A DNA stretch of 64,000 nt, from the NCBI GenBank assembly GCA_031425155.1, contig JANPIV010000001.1:8415-72414 (forward strand), read 5' to 3'. Below, piece after piece: positions 1-8,394 of this stretch (positions within the stretch are counted from its first letter, which is position 1; every line of letters starts with the position of its first letter). The stretch comes from M3007 sp031425155 (lineage in GTDB: Bacteria; Bacteroidota; Bacteroidia; Chitinophagales; Saprospiraceae). The position numbers and the translations under genes were made by a program. The notes under the pieces were generated by a model. The model worked only from the letters and a program-made list of their open reading frames with translations, was not told where the DNA came from and did no database searches.

Positions 1-1344
1 ACCCGCTTTAATTTGATTGAAATTTGCTGATGGTTGCACCATTTTGATGGCTTCCCATTGTCCTTTTTTCTGAAAATAGAAATGCACTTTTTTGAACATT
101 CCGGCGGTTGAACTGCTAACGGGCATCGCGTCCGGGTAATCAAGAATGTCTAAATGATGAGCTAGCGACCATTCGTCGCGCTCAGTTGCCTGCATCAGTA
201 TTTTTTGAAAAAATGGCGCGTATTCGTCTTGGTTGTATGCATCGGTTTTGGCCAGCAGTTTTTCATCTCCCTTAGTTAAGGTTACATGGGCAATTAATCC
301 AGCAATATAACGTGCATATTCCAAGTGCTTATCGCGTCCAATGAGACGCTGATACTCCTCGAAGAAAGGAATGCCCACCCCACCGAAATCTTTCCTGGGA
401 TAGAGACCCCAATAATCGGAAAGATTTTGCAAACTATCCAAAAAGGGTGGCGCATTGAATTGCAGTATCCTTTCGAGGTCTGGGCGGCAATCAGTTTTCT
501 TATACAGATGAAAGGCTTTCTTAAATACAGCACCCGGGATACGGTCAATCTCGCAACTTGCGCCCGTACCGGAGTTGGTAAAACTCCAAAGGTTGATGTC
601 AGTATAGCGGTCGTCATGCTTATAGCCTTCTTTCTTTTGGTATAAGCTTATAGCACGAAGCAGGTAGTGTCCCTTATTGAAATCCTTGATGTTCTCAATA
701 GTTTGTCCAGTGGCTTTCACTTCTGCACGATTGAGTACCATTTCTACATTTTCTTGGATAAATTCTCTCGCAATTTCCTCATTGACAGCGTCAAAAAGTA
801 GTACCCCTCCTTTGTAGAGAATGGCAGAAAATGGTAAGAACTGCATCACTACCAAGCAAATCGGGTGAATGCGAATATCAAACTTCGCCTGTGGGAGGGC
901 TTGGGCATCCGACCCCAGTCCGCCAATGAGGGGAAACCAGCAGCGGTTGATGCTGCGGTCTTTTTTCAAAACATCTTTCTCCGGGAAACCCTGTGCCAAT
1001 AAGGTCTGGGTATAAAATTCCGAGAAAGGCGTAGTGAATCGCAGGCCGGAAAGTTCGCATTGAAAAGATCCTTCTAGTTCCACGTTTTGAAGGATGCACG
1101 TCAGCAAGCTGCGATAAATCATTTCGCCTTTCTCTGCATCCTGATGTAACGGACCATTCTTAGTAAAGAGCATGGTGTAGCATTTCATCCGTTTGAACAG
1201 TCGCCCTACGTCATGCTTTTTCAATTGGACAAGCAACACTTCCGAAGTAATTTCTTGTACACTGCTCAACTCTGCTAACGCCTCAATAGTAAGAAGCGCA
1301 TTATTGAGCATAGCGTTACCAGTATAAGAATTGAATATTGGCAT
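1..1344 (-). CDS. cas8: Type I-B CRISPR Cas8-like protein (Cst1 family), partial
   Basis: An open frame starts at the ATG at 1344 and runs without a stop for 448 codons off the left edge, so the C-terminus is missing. The start reads MPIFNSYTGNAML. Residues about 138-190 carry the pattern FPLIGGLGSDAQALPQAKFD, then HPICLVVMQFLPFSA and a GGVLLF strand. I recognise this as the signature of Cst1/Cas8 large subunits of Bacteroidota and cyanobacterial type I-B systems. In that family the protein is the large subunit of Cascade and helps recognise the PAM. The neighbouring cas6 on the same strand and the CRISPR-like repeats near 3.95 kb support the call. The rest of the operon (cas7, cas5, cas3, adaptation genes) would lie to the left. 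The family call rests on motif memory, not on an alignment. Confidence 0.7.
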   Translation of the reverse strand, partial: MPIFNSYTGNAMLNNALLTIEALAELSSVQEITSEVLLVQLKKHDVGRLFKRMKCYTMLFTKNGPLHQDAEKGEMIYRSLLTCILQNVELEGSFQCELSGLRFTTPFSEFYTQTLLAQGFPEKDVLKKDRSINRCWFPLIGGLGSDAQALPQAKFDIRIHPICLVVMQFLPFSAILYKGGVLLFDAVNEEIAREFIQENVEMVLNRAEVKATGQTIENIKDFNKGHYLLRAISLYQKKEGYKHDDRYTDINLWSFTNSGTGASCEIDRIPGAVFKKAFHLYKKTDCRPDLERILQFNAPPFLDSLQNLSDYWGLYPRKDFGGVGIPFFEEYQRLIGRDKHLEYARYIAGLIAHVTLTKGDEKLLAKTDAYNQDEYAPFFQKILMQATERDEWSLAHHLDILDYPDAMPVSSSTAGMFKKVHFYFQKKGQWEAIKMVQPSANFNQIKAG

Positions 1345-1435
1345 AATATTGATTTTATCTCATTTTTGAATACTGCTCTGCAAAGATTTCCCCTTACCTG
1401 CCGAACCCATTTCCCACCCCCTCCAAAAAAATTCT

Positions 1436-1443
1436 TACCTTTG
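1436..1443 (+). promoter_or_regulatory. Bacteroidota -7 promoter element for the DUF433/DUF5615 pair
   Basis: TACCTTTG matches the TAnnTTTG -7 consensus of the Bacteroidota primary sigma factor and lies 15 bases before the ATG at 1459. No clear -33 TTTG is visible. Confidence 0.45.
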
Positions 1444-1458
1444 TAAAAATGTTTTCAA

Positions 1459-1692
1459 ATGTTTCCACAGCTCACCCGAATCACTTTTGACCCAACGGTA
1501 ATGGGCGGTAAGCCCTGTATCCGGGGAATGCGCGTCACCGTGGGCACGGTGGTAGGTTTAGTCGCTACCGGGTATTCTACTGCCCAAATCCTCCAGGCAT
1601 ATCCATATTTGGAAGCGGATGACATCAAAGAAGCACTCATGTACGCCGCCTGGCGGGCAGAGGAAGTAGAAGTTAATCTTGCCAGCGCGTGA
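1459..1692 (+). CDS. DUF433 family antitoxin
   Basis: A 77-residue protein with the typical DUF433 order: ITFDPTVMGGKPCIRGMRV, then a strand-helix stretch (VTVGTVVGLVATGYS) and a helical end, AYPYLEADDIKEALMYAAWR. DUF433 proteins are small winged-helix-like antitoxins that pair with PIN-like DUF5615 toxins. The next gene is exactly such a partner and its start codon overlaps this stop (GTGA, 1689-1692), so the two are translationally coupled. A TAnnTTTG element sits just upstream. By analogy it probably represses its own promoter and neutralises the toxin. It lies on the strand opposite to the flanking cas genes, which suggests insertion of a TA module in the cas operon. Confidence 0.85.
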   Translation: MFPQLTRITFDPTVMGGKPCIRGMRVTVGTVVGLVATGYSTAQILQAYPYLEADDIKEALMYAAWRAEEVEVNLASA

Positions 1693-2054
1693 ATATTCTT
1701 CTTGACATGAATCTGTCGCCTGATTGGGTGGAGATTCTGCAAAGTGCTGGTTTTCCCACCCGGCATTGGTCCGAAGTAGGGGAGATAACAGCACCCGATC
1801 ATGTTATTATGAGCTGGGCCTTGGTGCATGATTATGTGGTATTTACACATGATTTAGATTTCGGTACAATTCTGGCGGCTACTAATGCTGCTGCTCCCAG
1901 TGTGTTTCAGGTTAGAGTACAGGATGTCATGCCTGAAAAGATGAGAGACATTATAATTCGGGTTTTTCAGCAATTTGAAGAACAATTACTCCAAGGTGCT
2001 TTGATCACTTTGGACATAGCCAAGGTTCGTGTCCGGGTACTGCCCTTGCGTTGA
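1689..2054 (+). CDS. DUF5615 PIN-like toxin
   Basis: A 121-residue protein starting with GTG at 1689, overlapping the antitoxin stop. The N-terminus NILLDMNLSPDWVEIL and the internal VVFTHDLDFGTILA give the two acidic clusters (D6, then D55 and D57 within the HDLDF motif) of DUF5615 PIN-like nucleases. Members are predicted RNases of type II toxin-antitoxin systems. The length is normal and all expected acidic residues are present, so it looks intact. It ends 20 bases from the stop of the convergent cas6 gene. The RNase activity is a family inference; the PIN-like fold call is fairly secure. Confidence 0.8.
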   Translation: MNILLDMNLSPDWVEILQSAGFPTRHWSEVGEITAPDHVIMSWALVHDYVVFTHDLDFGTILAATNAAAPSVFQVRVQDVMPEKMRDIIIRVFQQFEEQLLQGALITLDIAKVRVRVLPLR

Positions 2055-2074
2055 TGCTGATTCTCCAGACCTTC

Positions 2075-2866
2075 CTACGATGCGCCTGCCGCCACCACCC
2101 CGCACCCAAACCCTTCCCCATTCATTCGCCCAAAACCAGCCAGCAAACCTAATTCCACTAACTCCCGCGCCGCATCTACTTCAAAATCAAATAAATAGCC
2201 CTTTACTTTCGTCTGCGCCGGAGTCCCCGCTTTGATCACTACCAGTTTTGATTTCGGCGGTGCGCCTACTACCCGAAAGCCAAAGCGTGTAGCATCCCAC
2301 CAAGAGGGCGGCTCGCTACCCGTAGCCGCGCGGTATTTTTCCATCAGATTAAGCCAAAATAGTGCCGTAAAATCTTGATCATCAGGGTTTAAGTAATCAT
2401 CATGGCCATTCTCCTTTTTGCGGGCCACCACCAGCGGTGAGAGTAGGTGGATACGCACCGGACGATTGTCCGTTGGTAGCAGAAGAGGCAACACTTCTAC
2501 CGTTTGCACCACGAAACGCGCCTGACTGATACGGTCTCCCAGGCGGAGTTGTTGTTCGCTAAATAAACCCTTTACAAACTCCTCGGCGGTGCGATCCAGA
2601 TAGAAACCGATTACAAAAGAGACTTCACGGCTGTCAATATGCAGTCGGTCGCCCTCGATGTGGCGTTTGGGTACGTTTAGTTGGGAGAAACAAAACAGTT
2701 TGAACTGCTTGCGTCCGGTCATGTGTCCGCGCTGGTGCAAAAAGGCGGCGTAATCCGCATCGGCGTGCTGAATGACTTTATATATCCAGGCCGATAGTTC
2801 ATACTGGTAATTTATTGGCAGCACGGAATTTGCGTCGAGGCAGCGCAGGGTAATCTTGAATTGCAT
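2075..2866 (-). CDS. cas6: CRISPR-associated endoribonuclease Cas6
   Basis: A 263-residue protein starting at MQFKITLRC (ATG at 2866). A longer in-frame start at 3025 is rejected because it adds 53 residues of non-conserved sequence. The N-terminal ferredoxin-like strand is followed by NYQYELSAWIYKVIQHAD and FLHQRGH, where His residues typical of Cas6 catalysis occur. The C-terminus has the glycine-rich loop GLLAGFGRMNGEGFGCG that defines the family. Cas6 cuts the pre-crRNA inside each repeat. It lies in the expected place, upstream of cas8 on the same strand, but a toxin-antitoxin pair interrupts the operon. The upstream region holds a perfect 20-bp palindrome. Confidence 0.9.
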   Translation of the reverse strand: MQFKITLRCLDANSVLPINYQYELSAWIYKVIQHADADYAAFLHQRGHMTGRKQFKLFCFSQLNVPKRHIEGDRLHIDSREVSFVIGFYLDRTAEEFVKGLFSEQQLRLGDRISQARFVVQTVEVLPLLLPTDNRPVRIHLLSPLVVARKKENGHDDYLNPDDQDFTALFWLNLMEKYRAATGSEPPSWWDATRFGFRVVGAPPKSKLVVIKAGTPAQTKVKGYLFDFEVDAARELVELGLLAGFGRMNGEGFGCGVVAAGAS

Positions 2867-2955
2867 AAGGTAGTGGGTGTTCTTTAAATGTGTGGCAAAG
2901 GTCGAGGCAGGCTGCCGAAATGGTTTCCCACCCCCTCGTAAGGATTTAGAAAAAA

Positions 2956-2975
2956 ATACTCCAAATTTGGAGTAT
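2956..2975. promoter_or_regulatory. Perfect 20-bp palindrome upstream of cas6
   Basis: ATACTCCAAATTTGGAGTAT is a perfect inverted repeat about 90 bases before the cas6 ATG. On the minus strand it is followed directly by TTTTTTCTAAAT, so it could end transcription from the DUF3800 gene. It could equally be an operator for the nearby WYL regulator. The two readings are not separable by sequence alone. Confidence 0.5.
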
Positions 2976-3084
2976 AGGCTGTCAAATAGCCGTATTTTTG
3001 TCACAACAACTTTCCAAAGTTTCATAAACCCACGCCCTGTGGAGGCTCCTGAGTATTCGGGACGGTGCTTTGGAGAGTTGTTTT

Positions 3085-3849
3085 TTATTTTAAGGTGAAT
3101 ATACTCGCCTGTGTTAAGTCGAATGGGTTAGTTTGACTGTAAAGCCGGCCCTTGCCTTCTTCTTCATATACATCCAGAATACTGCTATAATGTCTCTCTA
3201 AAGCACTAAAATAGCGCTTTTCTCCTTGCAGGATATACCTTTGCAGAGCCCACATCAAGTAATCTACCAAACTCATTTCAGGAAAATCTTGGCTTCGGAC
3301 AATAGTGCAGGAGTAAGCACTTCCACCAGTTTCACGGCTCTTTGCAGCTAATGCTTTTTCAAAAGCTGCTGAGAAACGCTGTTCGGTGTTGCTCTGTCGC
3401 TGGCTAAGATAGAGGCTGAATTTTTCGTTTCCCTCTAGACCATCCAATTCTAGTAATTTGGACAAAAGATCAAAGTAGAACTCAGTGGCACTGCCATTTT
3501 GTTTATTGAAAAATACTTCCGGTAATTTCCGACCAATGACAACATGGAATTTAAACCCGCTTAAATCTCGGATAAATTCAACCATTTTCAGCTTGATGTC
3601 CGAATGGTCAGCACTTGCATGAAGATACCATTCAGGCTTACTAACTGAATGTATGGTATTAAGCAAAGGATCGCTCAACACCCGGCGTTGAAAGTCCATC
3701 ACTGCCTGACGTAATGCCTGTCGGTCATGAGTGGTTACCATACCAAGGAACATAACCGGGACAAAATCTGGTTCAATCCATAGTGGTCGCCGTCCCTTGG
3801 CATAAAACTGCGGGCTACCACTTTCATCAATGAAAACAAATTTTTTCAT
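3085..3849 (-). CDS. DUF3800 domain protein
   Basis: A 254-residue protein opening with MKKFVFIDESGSP, the DUF3800 signature in which an acidic DESG motif follows a beta strand, as in RNase H-like folds. Further acidic positions occur in SVSKPEWYLHAS and near SLVDYLMWALQRYI toward the C-terminus. DUF3800 proteins are of unproven function, are common next to defence and mobile genes, and are suspected nucleases. Here it sits between cas6 and the CRISPR remnant, in the same orientation. A TATATTTG element (3870-3877) lies just upstream, so it probably has its own promoter. The family call is confident; the role is unknown. Confidence 0.75.
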   Translation of the reverse strand: MKKFVFIDESGSPQFYAKGRRPLWIEPDFVPVMFLGMVTTHDRQALRQAVMDFQRRVLSDPLLNTIHSVSKPEWYLHASADHSDIKLKMVEFIRDLSGFKFHVVIGRKLPEVFFNKQNGSATEFYFDLLSKLLELDGLEGNEKFSLYLSQRQSNTEQRFSAAFEKALAAKSRETGGSAYSCTIVRSQDFPEMSLVDYLMWALQRYILQGEKRYFSALERHYSSILDVYEEEGKGRLYSQTNPFDLTQASIFTLK

Positions 3850-3869
3850 ACCTTCTAATCGAATAGGGG

Positions 3870-3877
3870 CAAATATA
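3870..3877 (-). promoter_or_regulatory. -7 element of the DUF3800 gene
   Basis: Read on the minus strand the site is TATATTTG, a perfect TAnnTTTG match about 21 bases upstream of the ATG at 3849. Confidence 0.45.
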
Positions 3878-3940
3878 TATCCATTAAGTAGATTATTGTG
3901 ACTTTACATTTCCAATTTTTAATAAAATGGATTATTTTTG

Positions 3941-4025
3941 TCTTGAAAATCGTACCTTTTAGGAATTGAAATTTAAGTAGATTCTTGTGAATCAATACTT
4001 TAATCGCACCTTTTAGGATTCCTGG
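3941..4025. CRISPR. Decayed CRISPR remnant with two repeat cores
   Basis: Two related cores, AATCGTACCTTTTAGGAATT at 3948-3967 and AATCGCACCTTTTAGGATT at 4002-4020, are 54 bases apart. Read on the minus strand the first gives ATTTCAATTCCTAAAAGGTA, the form of repeats cut by Cas6 in type I-B/III systems. The second copy is degenerate at its edge and the space between them is only about 24 bases, shorter than a normal spacer. A second short repeat, TTAAGTAGATTNTTGTGA, occurs at 3884-3901 and 3973-3990. This is best read as the collapsed end of an array rather than an active array. Confidence 0.55.
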
Positions 4026-4051
4026 GTTGGCTAAGGCCGACCCATTTTTTT

Positions 4052-4972
4052 CTAAAATTTCATCTTTCCCACCTCTGCCCGCAGATGCTCGAGCAGGGTA
4101 GGAGGATGCAATACCTCAATATTGAGCTGATAAAAGCCCAGAATGAAATTGGTCAGGCCATAAAAATTATGGTTCACATCTGCCTGAAAGTCAAAGAAAT
4201 TGGGGTCGGCGGTTTCTTCGATATGGGGGCGGGTGAGCGGATAACGTTCGATTAGTTCATTATAAGCCCCTACACTCAAGCGTAGGTGCACAGTGATTTG
4301 ATTATTGGTGACAATGCGAAAGGGGTCGGTTTTCATAATATTATGAGAGCCTTCGTTCTGCCAGGGGCGATCGGTCAATTTGACCCTTATAAATCGGGTG
4401 AGGCGAAAATGGCGAATCACCCGCTTGTCCGCATCAAAACCATGGAGCATATCGTCGGCGGGCACAATGTGGAAAGGCTCAATCAAACGATCACTCACCA
4501 GGTTGTTATTGGAAGATCGGTAGCCTTCCAGAATGACCTGACGTTTCTCGGCCTTTGCTTGTTCGAGTAGATCTACCTTGGTCAAGTGAGGCTTGCGTAG
4601 GTAAGCAAAACCCAGGCGGCTATAATCGTAGAGAGAATGTAACTTTTGGATTAAATGTGCCTGCCGCTCCGGGGTGGTGCGTAGGTTGTGGATTGCGTCG
4701 TATAGCAGTACTCGCTCTTCCTCAGAGAAGAAGAGCAGGCCACTGATTTTTTTCAATGGCTTGTTTACCTTAAAAGCATAGCGACGTTTATGATCCCAAT
4801 CCAGTTCGAGGCCCAGTTCTCCAAACGTATCGAAATCATTTTTGATCGTGTCTTCATGAGCACCATATCGTTCGGCAAAATACTGTTTAGTGTAGCCGTA
4901 AGGCCGTTCTATGATGTCACGCATAACACGCAACAGGCGGATTTTATAGCCATATTCGTTTTCAGCAGGCAT
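4052..4972 (-). CDS. WYL-domain transcriptional regulator
   Basis: A 306-residue protein. Residues 1-60 form an HTH region (YGYTKQYFAERYGAHEDTIKNDFDTF), as in DeoR/WYL regulators. The middle and end hold the WYL-like region: RQVILEGYRSSNNNLVSDRLIEPFHIVPADDMLHGFD (with variation from the canonical WYL triad) followed by RHFRLTRFIRVKLTDRP. WYL proteins often sit next to CRISPR-Cas and other defence loci and respond to nucleic-acid ligands. The gene lies immediately upstream of the CRISPR remnant and the DUF3800 and cas6 genes, all on the minus strand, so regulation of this locus is likely. Target sites are unproven; the palindrome at 2956-2975 is a candidate. Confidence 0.8.
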   Translation of the reverse strand: MPAENEYGYKIRLLRVMRDIIERPYGYTKQYFAERYGAHEDTIKNDFDTFGELGLELDWDHKRRYAFKVNKPLKKISGLLFFSEEERVLLYDAIHNLRTTPERQAHLIQKLHSLYDYSRLGFAYLRKPHLTKVDLLEQAKAEKRQVILEGYRSSNNNLVSDRLIEPFHIVPADDMLHGFDADKRVIRHFRLTRFIRVKLTDRPWQNEGSHNIMKTDPFRIVTNNQITVHLRLSVGAYNELIERYPLTRPHIEETADPNFFDFQADVNHNFYGLTNFILGFYQLNIEVLHPPTLLEHLRAEVGKMKF

Positions 4973-5147
4973 AGGTGCATATTTGCTGGCAATATCGCAA
5001 AAATTCCATATAATATTCTTTATAACTCTTTTGCAAAGTTTCAGGCACCCATTTACATATTGGAAAGCACATAAAAGTGTAAATTAGACGCGATTCATCC
5101 GTACAAAATTAGTCCGAAAAGAAGGAGGTGATAAAGCCTGGCCATGC

Positions 5148-5352
5148 ACCGCCGCCAAGTGCGACCGGGAAGGCCGCCCGTGCAGGCGACCAAAAAGCCC
5201 CTGCCCCGTCTGCCACCCCCGTCGCGTTGGCTTGCTCCTCACGGCTGCAGCCTGATGGCCGCCGCGTTTCCGGTGGGCTCACTACCAAGTCGCCGCTCCG
5301 TACCTCCGCGTCCACGTGGTAGTGAGCCCACCGGGCGGCTCCCCACGTTTTA
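5148..5352 (+). repeat. GC-rich dispersed repeat, copy 1, with long hairpin
   Basis: About 205 bases closely related to 33217-33420 in the same orientation. It contains a perfect 16-bp inverted repeat, GGTGGGCTCACTACCA at 5272-5287 and its complement at 5317-5332, around a 29-base loop that is nearly identical in both copies. Open frames exist on both strands but none looks like a real protein. The element is probably a non-coding mobile or structural repeat. Confidence 0.75.
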
Positions 5353-5434
5353 TCTGGCGAAGGCTTGGCCGCTGCGGGTTTGGTTGTACCAAGACAGGTA
5401 TAAGAAAACCATGTTTATCCAACAGGAGGCTTTT

Positions 5435-5863
5435 CTAAATTCTTCGCCGTCTGCGGGTTTCCACCGACAGCACATCTTTCCAGCGCGTCGTATAGGCCGC
5501 CGACAACTTGCCCTGGTGGGTAAGAGTAGTCACGCCCCCCGTCGTTTGACCGGCCGTCTTGACCACATTGCGACCAAATCGCTGGTTCACCTGGTCCATG
5601 GCCAGCATCAGCAGCCGATGTTTGTCATGGTCCACCCCATCAAACAAAGTAGGCAGCATTTCTGCCGCCTGCACCAGACCAGAAAGCATAACCCCCGCCC
5701 GCTTGTACTGATACGCGGTCTGCGTGGAAGTAGTGGTAAGCACCGCTTGCAGCATAACCCCCGCCCGCTTGTACTGATACCCTTCCCGGTACAGTTTATC
5801 CAAAGCGAACTTGGCCGCCCGCACTAGCAGCAGCGTGGAGTTGGTCGGCGTGATGAAAGTCAC
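5435..5863 (-). pseudogene. umuC: umuC 3' remnant with internal in-frame duplication
   Basis: The minus-strand frame encodes the C-terminal end of a UmuC/DNA polymerase V catalytic subunit: YREGYQYKRAGVML, LFDGVDHDKHRLLMLAMDQV, NQRFGRNVV and a YTTRWKDVLSV end, as in the DUF4113 tail. A complete UmuC has about 420 residues and needs its N-terminal palm and finger domains, which are absent. An exact 30-base direct repeat (5685-5714 and 5751-5780, 66 bases apart, in frame) duplicates YQYKRAGVML. The fragment is not functional as a polymerase. It lies next to the GC-rich repeat, which may mark an old recombination junction. Confidence 0.8.
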
Positions 5864-6100
5864 CGGGAACTAGTGGCTATAATTAAATGAATATTGTTGT
5901 GTTAACCCATTATTCGCCCTGTAAATCTAATGTTTATTATTTGCTCTAAAAAATTAACATTAAAATTAGTTATTGTTTAAAAAACTGTTTATACCTTGTG
6001 TTAACAAAGTTTAACTTTAATCCTTCGGTTCATTTTCTCTGTACCCGCCAAAACCGTTTTCTCCTGTATATTTTATAATTTTTATTAAGCATCAATCGTA
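5864..6100 (+). promoter_or_regulatory. AT-rich leader of the RHS cluster
   Basis: No gene. The stretch is strongly AT-rich compared with both flanks. TACCTTGT at 5992-5999 is one change from the TAnnTTTG element, with TTG at 5973-5975 upstream. It is a weak candidate promoter for the co-directional cluster that starts at 6101. Confidence 0.3.
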
Positions 6101-8383
6101 GTGCGTATGCGACTACTAATGCTTTTATGCTTACTTGGCACATGGTGCATCTGCCAAGGACAGTATCCCGTTGTGCCTATGCCAAACTTGTTTGCTACAT
6201 CCTATGCAGCAGACACAATAGATATTGATTTGCCAAATTTTCATGGATTAGTGGATTCAACGAAGATATCAGCCATTAAGAATAAATTAATGTCCGACAA
6301 TTTTGGAAGTACGCTTGACTTGAATAAAATGTCAACATTTAAGTCTAATATAGAGGTAAGCAATTTTTATGCATCTGGACAATCCGTTTCTTACTTTGGA
6401 GATGGACTATACTCAGATATAAGACTGGAGCATCACTTGGAAATTGCAGGTTTGCCAATAGGAATGTACGGCGACTTGATTGTTCAGAATAACAAGGTGA
6501 ATAGCCGCCTATCAAGGGTAGGAATAGAGTTTGACCAAGAGGCTTTTTTAAATAAATATCGGGAGAAAGTTAGCAAAAGAGCCGTGCAGCAATCGTACAA
6601 AGAATTACTGAGCGGGCAAAAAGAATCTGTGAAGGAATACTTATCCGTGGAAGCATCACGTATGGCCTTGTTAAGCGAGGCATATCATGTCGGTAAAGAT
6701 GCCTTGATCAACCGGATTGATTCGTTGACTAAGAACCTGCGAAATAATGCCGAGACAACATTGTTGGACACCTTAAAGGATTGGAGAGAAGAGGGGAAGC
6801 ATAATCATCGGGTGGATTCCTTAATGGGGACAATGCAAGAAAAAGCCGATGTTATGCTGTTGAACAGTTTGAAGAGTTTGCAAAGATACCTTGAAAAGAC
6901 TGAAAGTCGAGTAGATTCTCTTTACAATGTAGGCTTATCCAAATGGAACGAAACCCAACAGGCCCTTCAAGAATGGCGAGCCAAGGTGTTGGACCAGCAA
7001 AAAATCTTCGAAGATGAAATAGCGGATGGATCACTGCACAAATACGTCGAAAAACAAAATTGGAAGTCATTGTTACTGCATGTCAGCAGGTTCAAAATAG
7101 GTTCCTTCCAGTTGCGGGGTTCACCTTTCGATGTATCAAGCATACCGTTGCACGGAATATCTATGGAAGTGCGGCACGCTGGTTACTATGCGGCAGTGAC
7201 CTACGGGAAAGAGGGACGACAAAGACAACAGTTCCCTGATTATGTGCGTAATCTACGTTTAGCGGGCGAAGGAAGAACAGTGCTGCAAGTGAAAGCTGGC
7301 ATCGGTATGCCGGAGAAAACCCATTTTCATGTGGGGTTTTCCTCCATACGGGTCAAGGCGAGTACGAGTGATTCTATATATGCTACTTTCCCCAAAAACA
7401 ATGTCTTAGTCTCTTTGGATTCTCGGTACATGATTTCTGAACAGTTTTTTGTCGAGATGCTGGGAAGCATTTCAAAAGCCGATTTCACTGGCGTATCATC
7501 CACAAAAGAGTTGCTAGGAAACTTGTACGACGAAACTGCACAAGGGAGAAATAATTTAGCCGGTTTGGCACGGTTCGGATGGAAGGGGAAAAGAGGACAT
7601 TCAGAATATACGGTTGGTTATCAGACAATTGGAGATAATTTTGTTACGCTGGGCAATTTATTTTTACTCAACAACCGGAAGGCAATTCGACTAGAGGGTA
7701 AACAGAAATTTCTAAAAAATCGTGGTCAGGCGAAGGTGGCTTACGTCAAGGGAGCAACGAATAGCACGACCGAAATTATGCCAGGCATCCAACAAAACCA
7801 GTTTGCGGGAGAATTCTCGTACCGCCTTAATAAACACGGCAGTAGAGCATGGGCGAGTTACAGCCCAAATTTTTACCAGCAAAATGCGCCAGGGTCTGGT
7901 TCGGCAGTATATCAACTGAATCTGGCCACGGTAGGCACACAATGGATGTTCAAGCGCGGGAAAAAAGGACAGTGGATGTCCATGCTGCAACTGACCAACT
8001 ATTCCGACCAATCGCAGTATGGAGATACGAGTGTGGTCACTGGCTTGTGGTATGGTATGTTAACGCAGACGTACTCCTCCGATAAATACTTAATCACTGG
8101 CTTGGCTAACGTGGGTTTGGACAAATATGATCTTGGATCGGTACGCGACATCAACGTGGATATAAGCCAGTCATTCATGTTCAAAAACTTGCAGGTGTCA
8201 CAGGGAGTTCAAGTGGTAAAAAGATTTTACGGTGCTGGAATGTTGGTTGGCGGTTCAGGTGGCGTACAGTTCAATGTCCGAAAAAGGTGTAGGACAAGTT
8301 TTGGCGGGACGTATTTAATCGGTGTATCCAGCGGGGAAAGAAATCAGTTCTATGTAAATTCATCCATCGGCTATCAATTTTGA
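6101..8383 (+). CDS. Putative outer-membrane beta-barrel protein with coiled-coil region
   Basis: A 760-residue protein with a signal peptide (MRMRLLMLLCLLGTWCICQG). Residues about 150-310 are rich in charged heptads and probably coiled coil (SLTKNLRNNAETTLLDTLKD). From about residue 340 the sequence alternates polar and hydrophobic residues with many aromatic strand ends, and it finishes NSSIGYQF with a terminal phenylalanine. This is what outer-membrane beta-barrels show. I do not recognise a named family. It is the first gene of a tight co-directional run that ends with the RHS toxin, and the next gene's frame overlaps its stop. A role in exporting or anchoring the large RHS-type proteins is inference only. 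Confidence 0.6.
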   Translation: MRMRLLMLLCLLGTWCICQGQYPVVPMPNLFATSYAADTIDIDLPNFHGLVDSTKISAIKNKLMSDNFGSTLDLNKMSTFKSNIEVSNFYASGQSVSYFGDGLYSDIRLEHHLEIAGLPIGMYGDLIVQNNKVNSRLSRVGIEFDQEAFLNKYREKVSKRAVQQSYKELLSGQKESVKEYLSVEASRMALLSEAYHVGKDALINRIDSLTKNLRNNAETTLLDTLKDWREEGKHNHRVDSLMGTMQEKADVMLLNSLKSLQRYLEKTESRVDSLYNVGLSKWNETQQALQEWRAKVLDQQKIFEDEIADGSLHKYVEKQNWKSLLLHVSRFKIGSFQLRGSPFDVSSIPLHGISMEVRHAGYYAAVTYGKEGRQRQQFPDYVRNLRLAGEGRTVLQVKAGIGMPEKTHFHVGFSSIRVKASTSDSIYATFPKNNVLVSLDSRYMISEQFFVEMLGSISKADFTGVSSTKELLGNLYDETAQGRNNLAGLARFGWKGKRGHSEYTVGYQTIGDNFVTLGNLFLLNNRKAIRLEGKQKFLKNRGQAKVAYVKGATNSTTEIMPGIQQNQFAGEFSYRLNKHGSRAWASYSPNFYQQNAPGSGSAVYQLNLATVGTQWMFKRGKKGQWMSMLQLTNYSDQSQYGDTSVVTGLWYGMLTQTYSSDKYLITGLANVGLDKYDLGSVRDINVDISQSFMFKNLQVSQGVQVVKRFYGAGMLVGGSGGVQFNVRKRCRTSFGGTYLIGVSSGERNQFYVNSSIGYQF

Positions 8384-8394
8384 AATTCTATCAC

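Noticed and set aside
2867..3025. Longer cas6 start at 3025
   Set aside because: It adds 53 residues of unlike sequence before the conserved MQFKITL start and reads through the 20-bp palindrome.
5128..5827. Open frames in the first GC-rich repeat
   Set aside because: Frames are open on both strands because of GC bias, and the copy at 33.2 kb does not preserve them well.
5435..5863. Functional UmuC
   Set aside because: It lacks the whole N-terminal polymerase domain and has an internal duplication.
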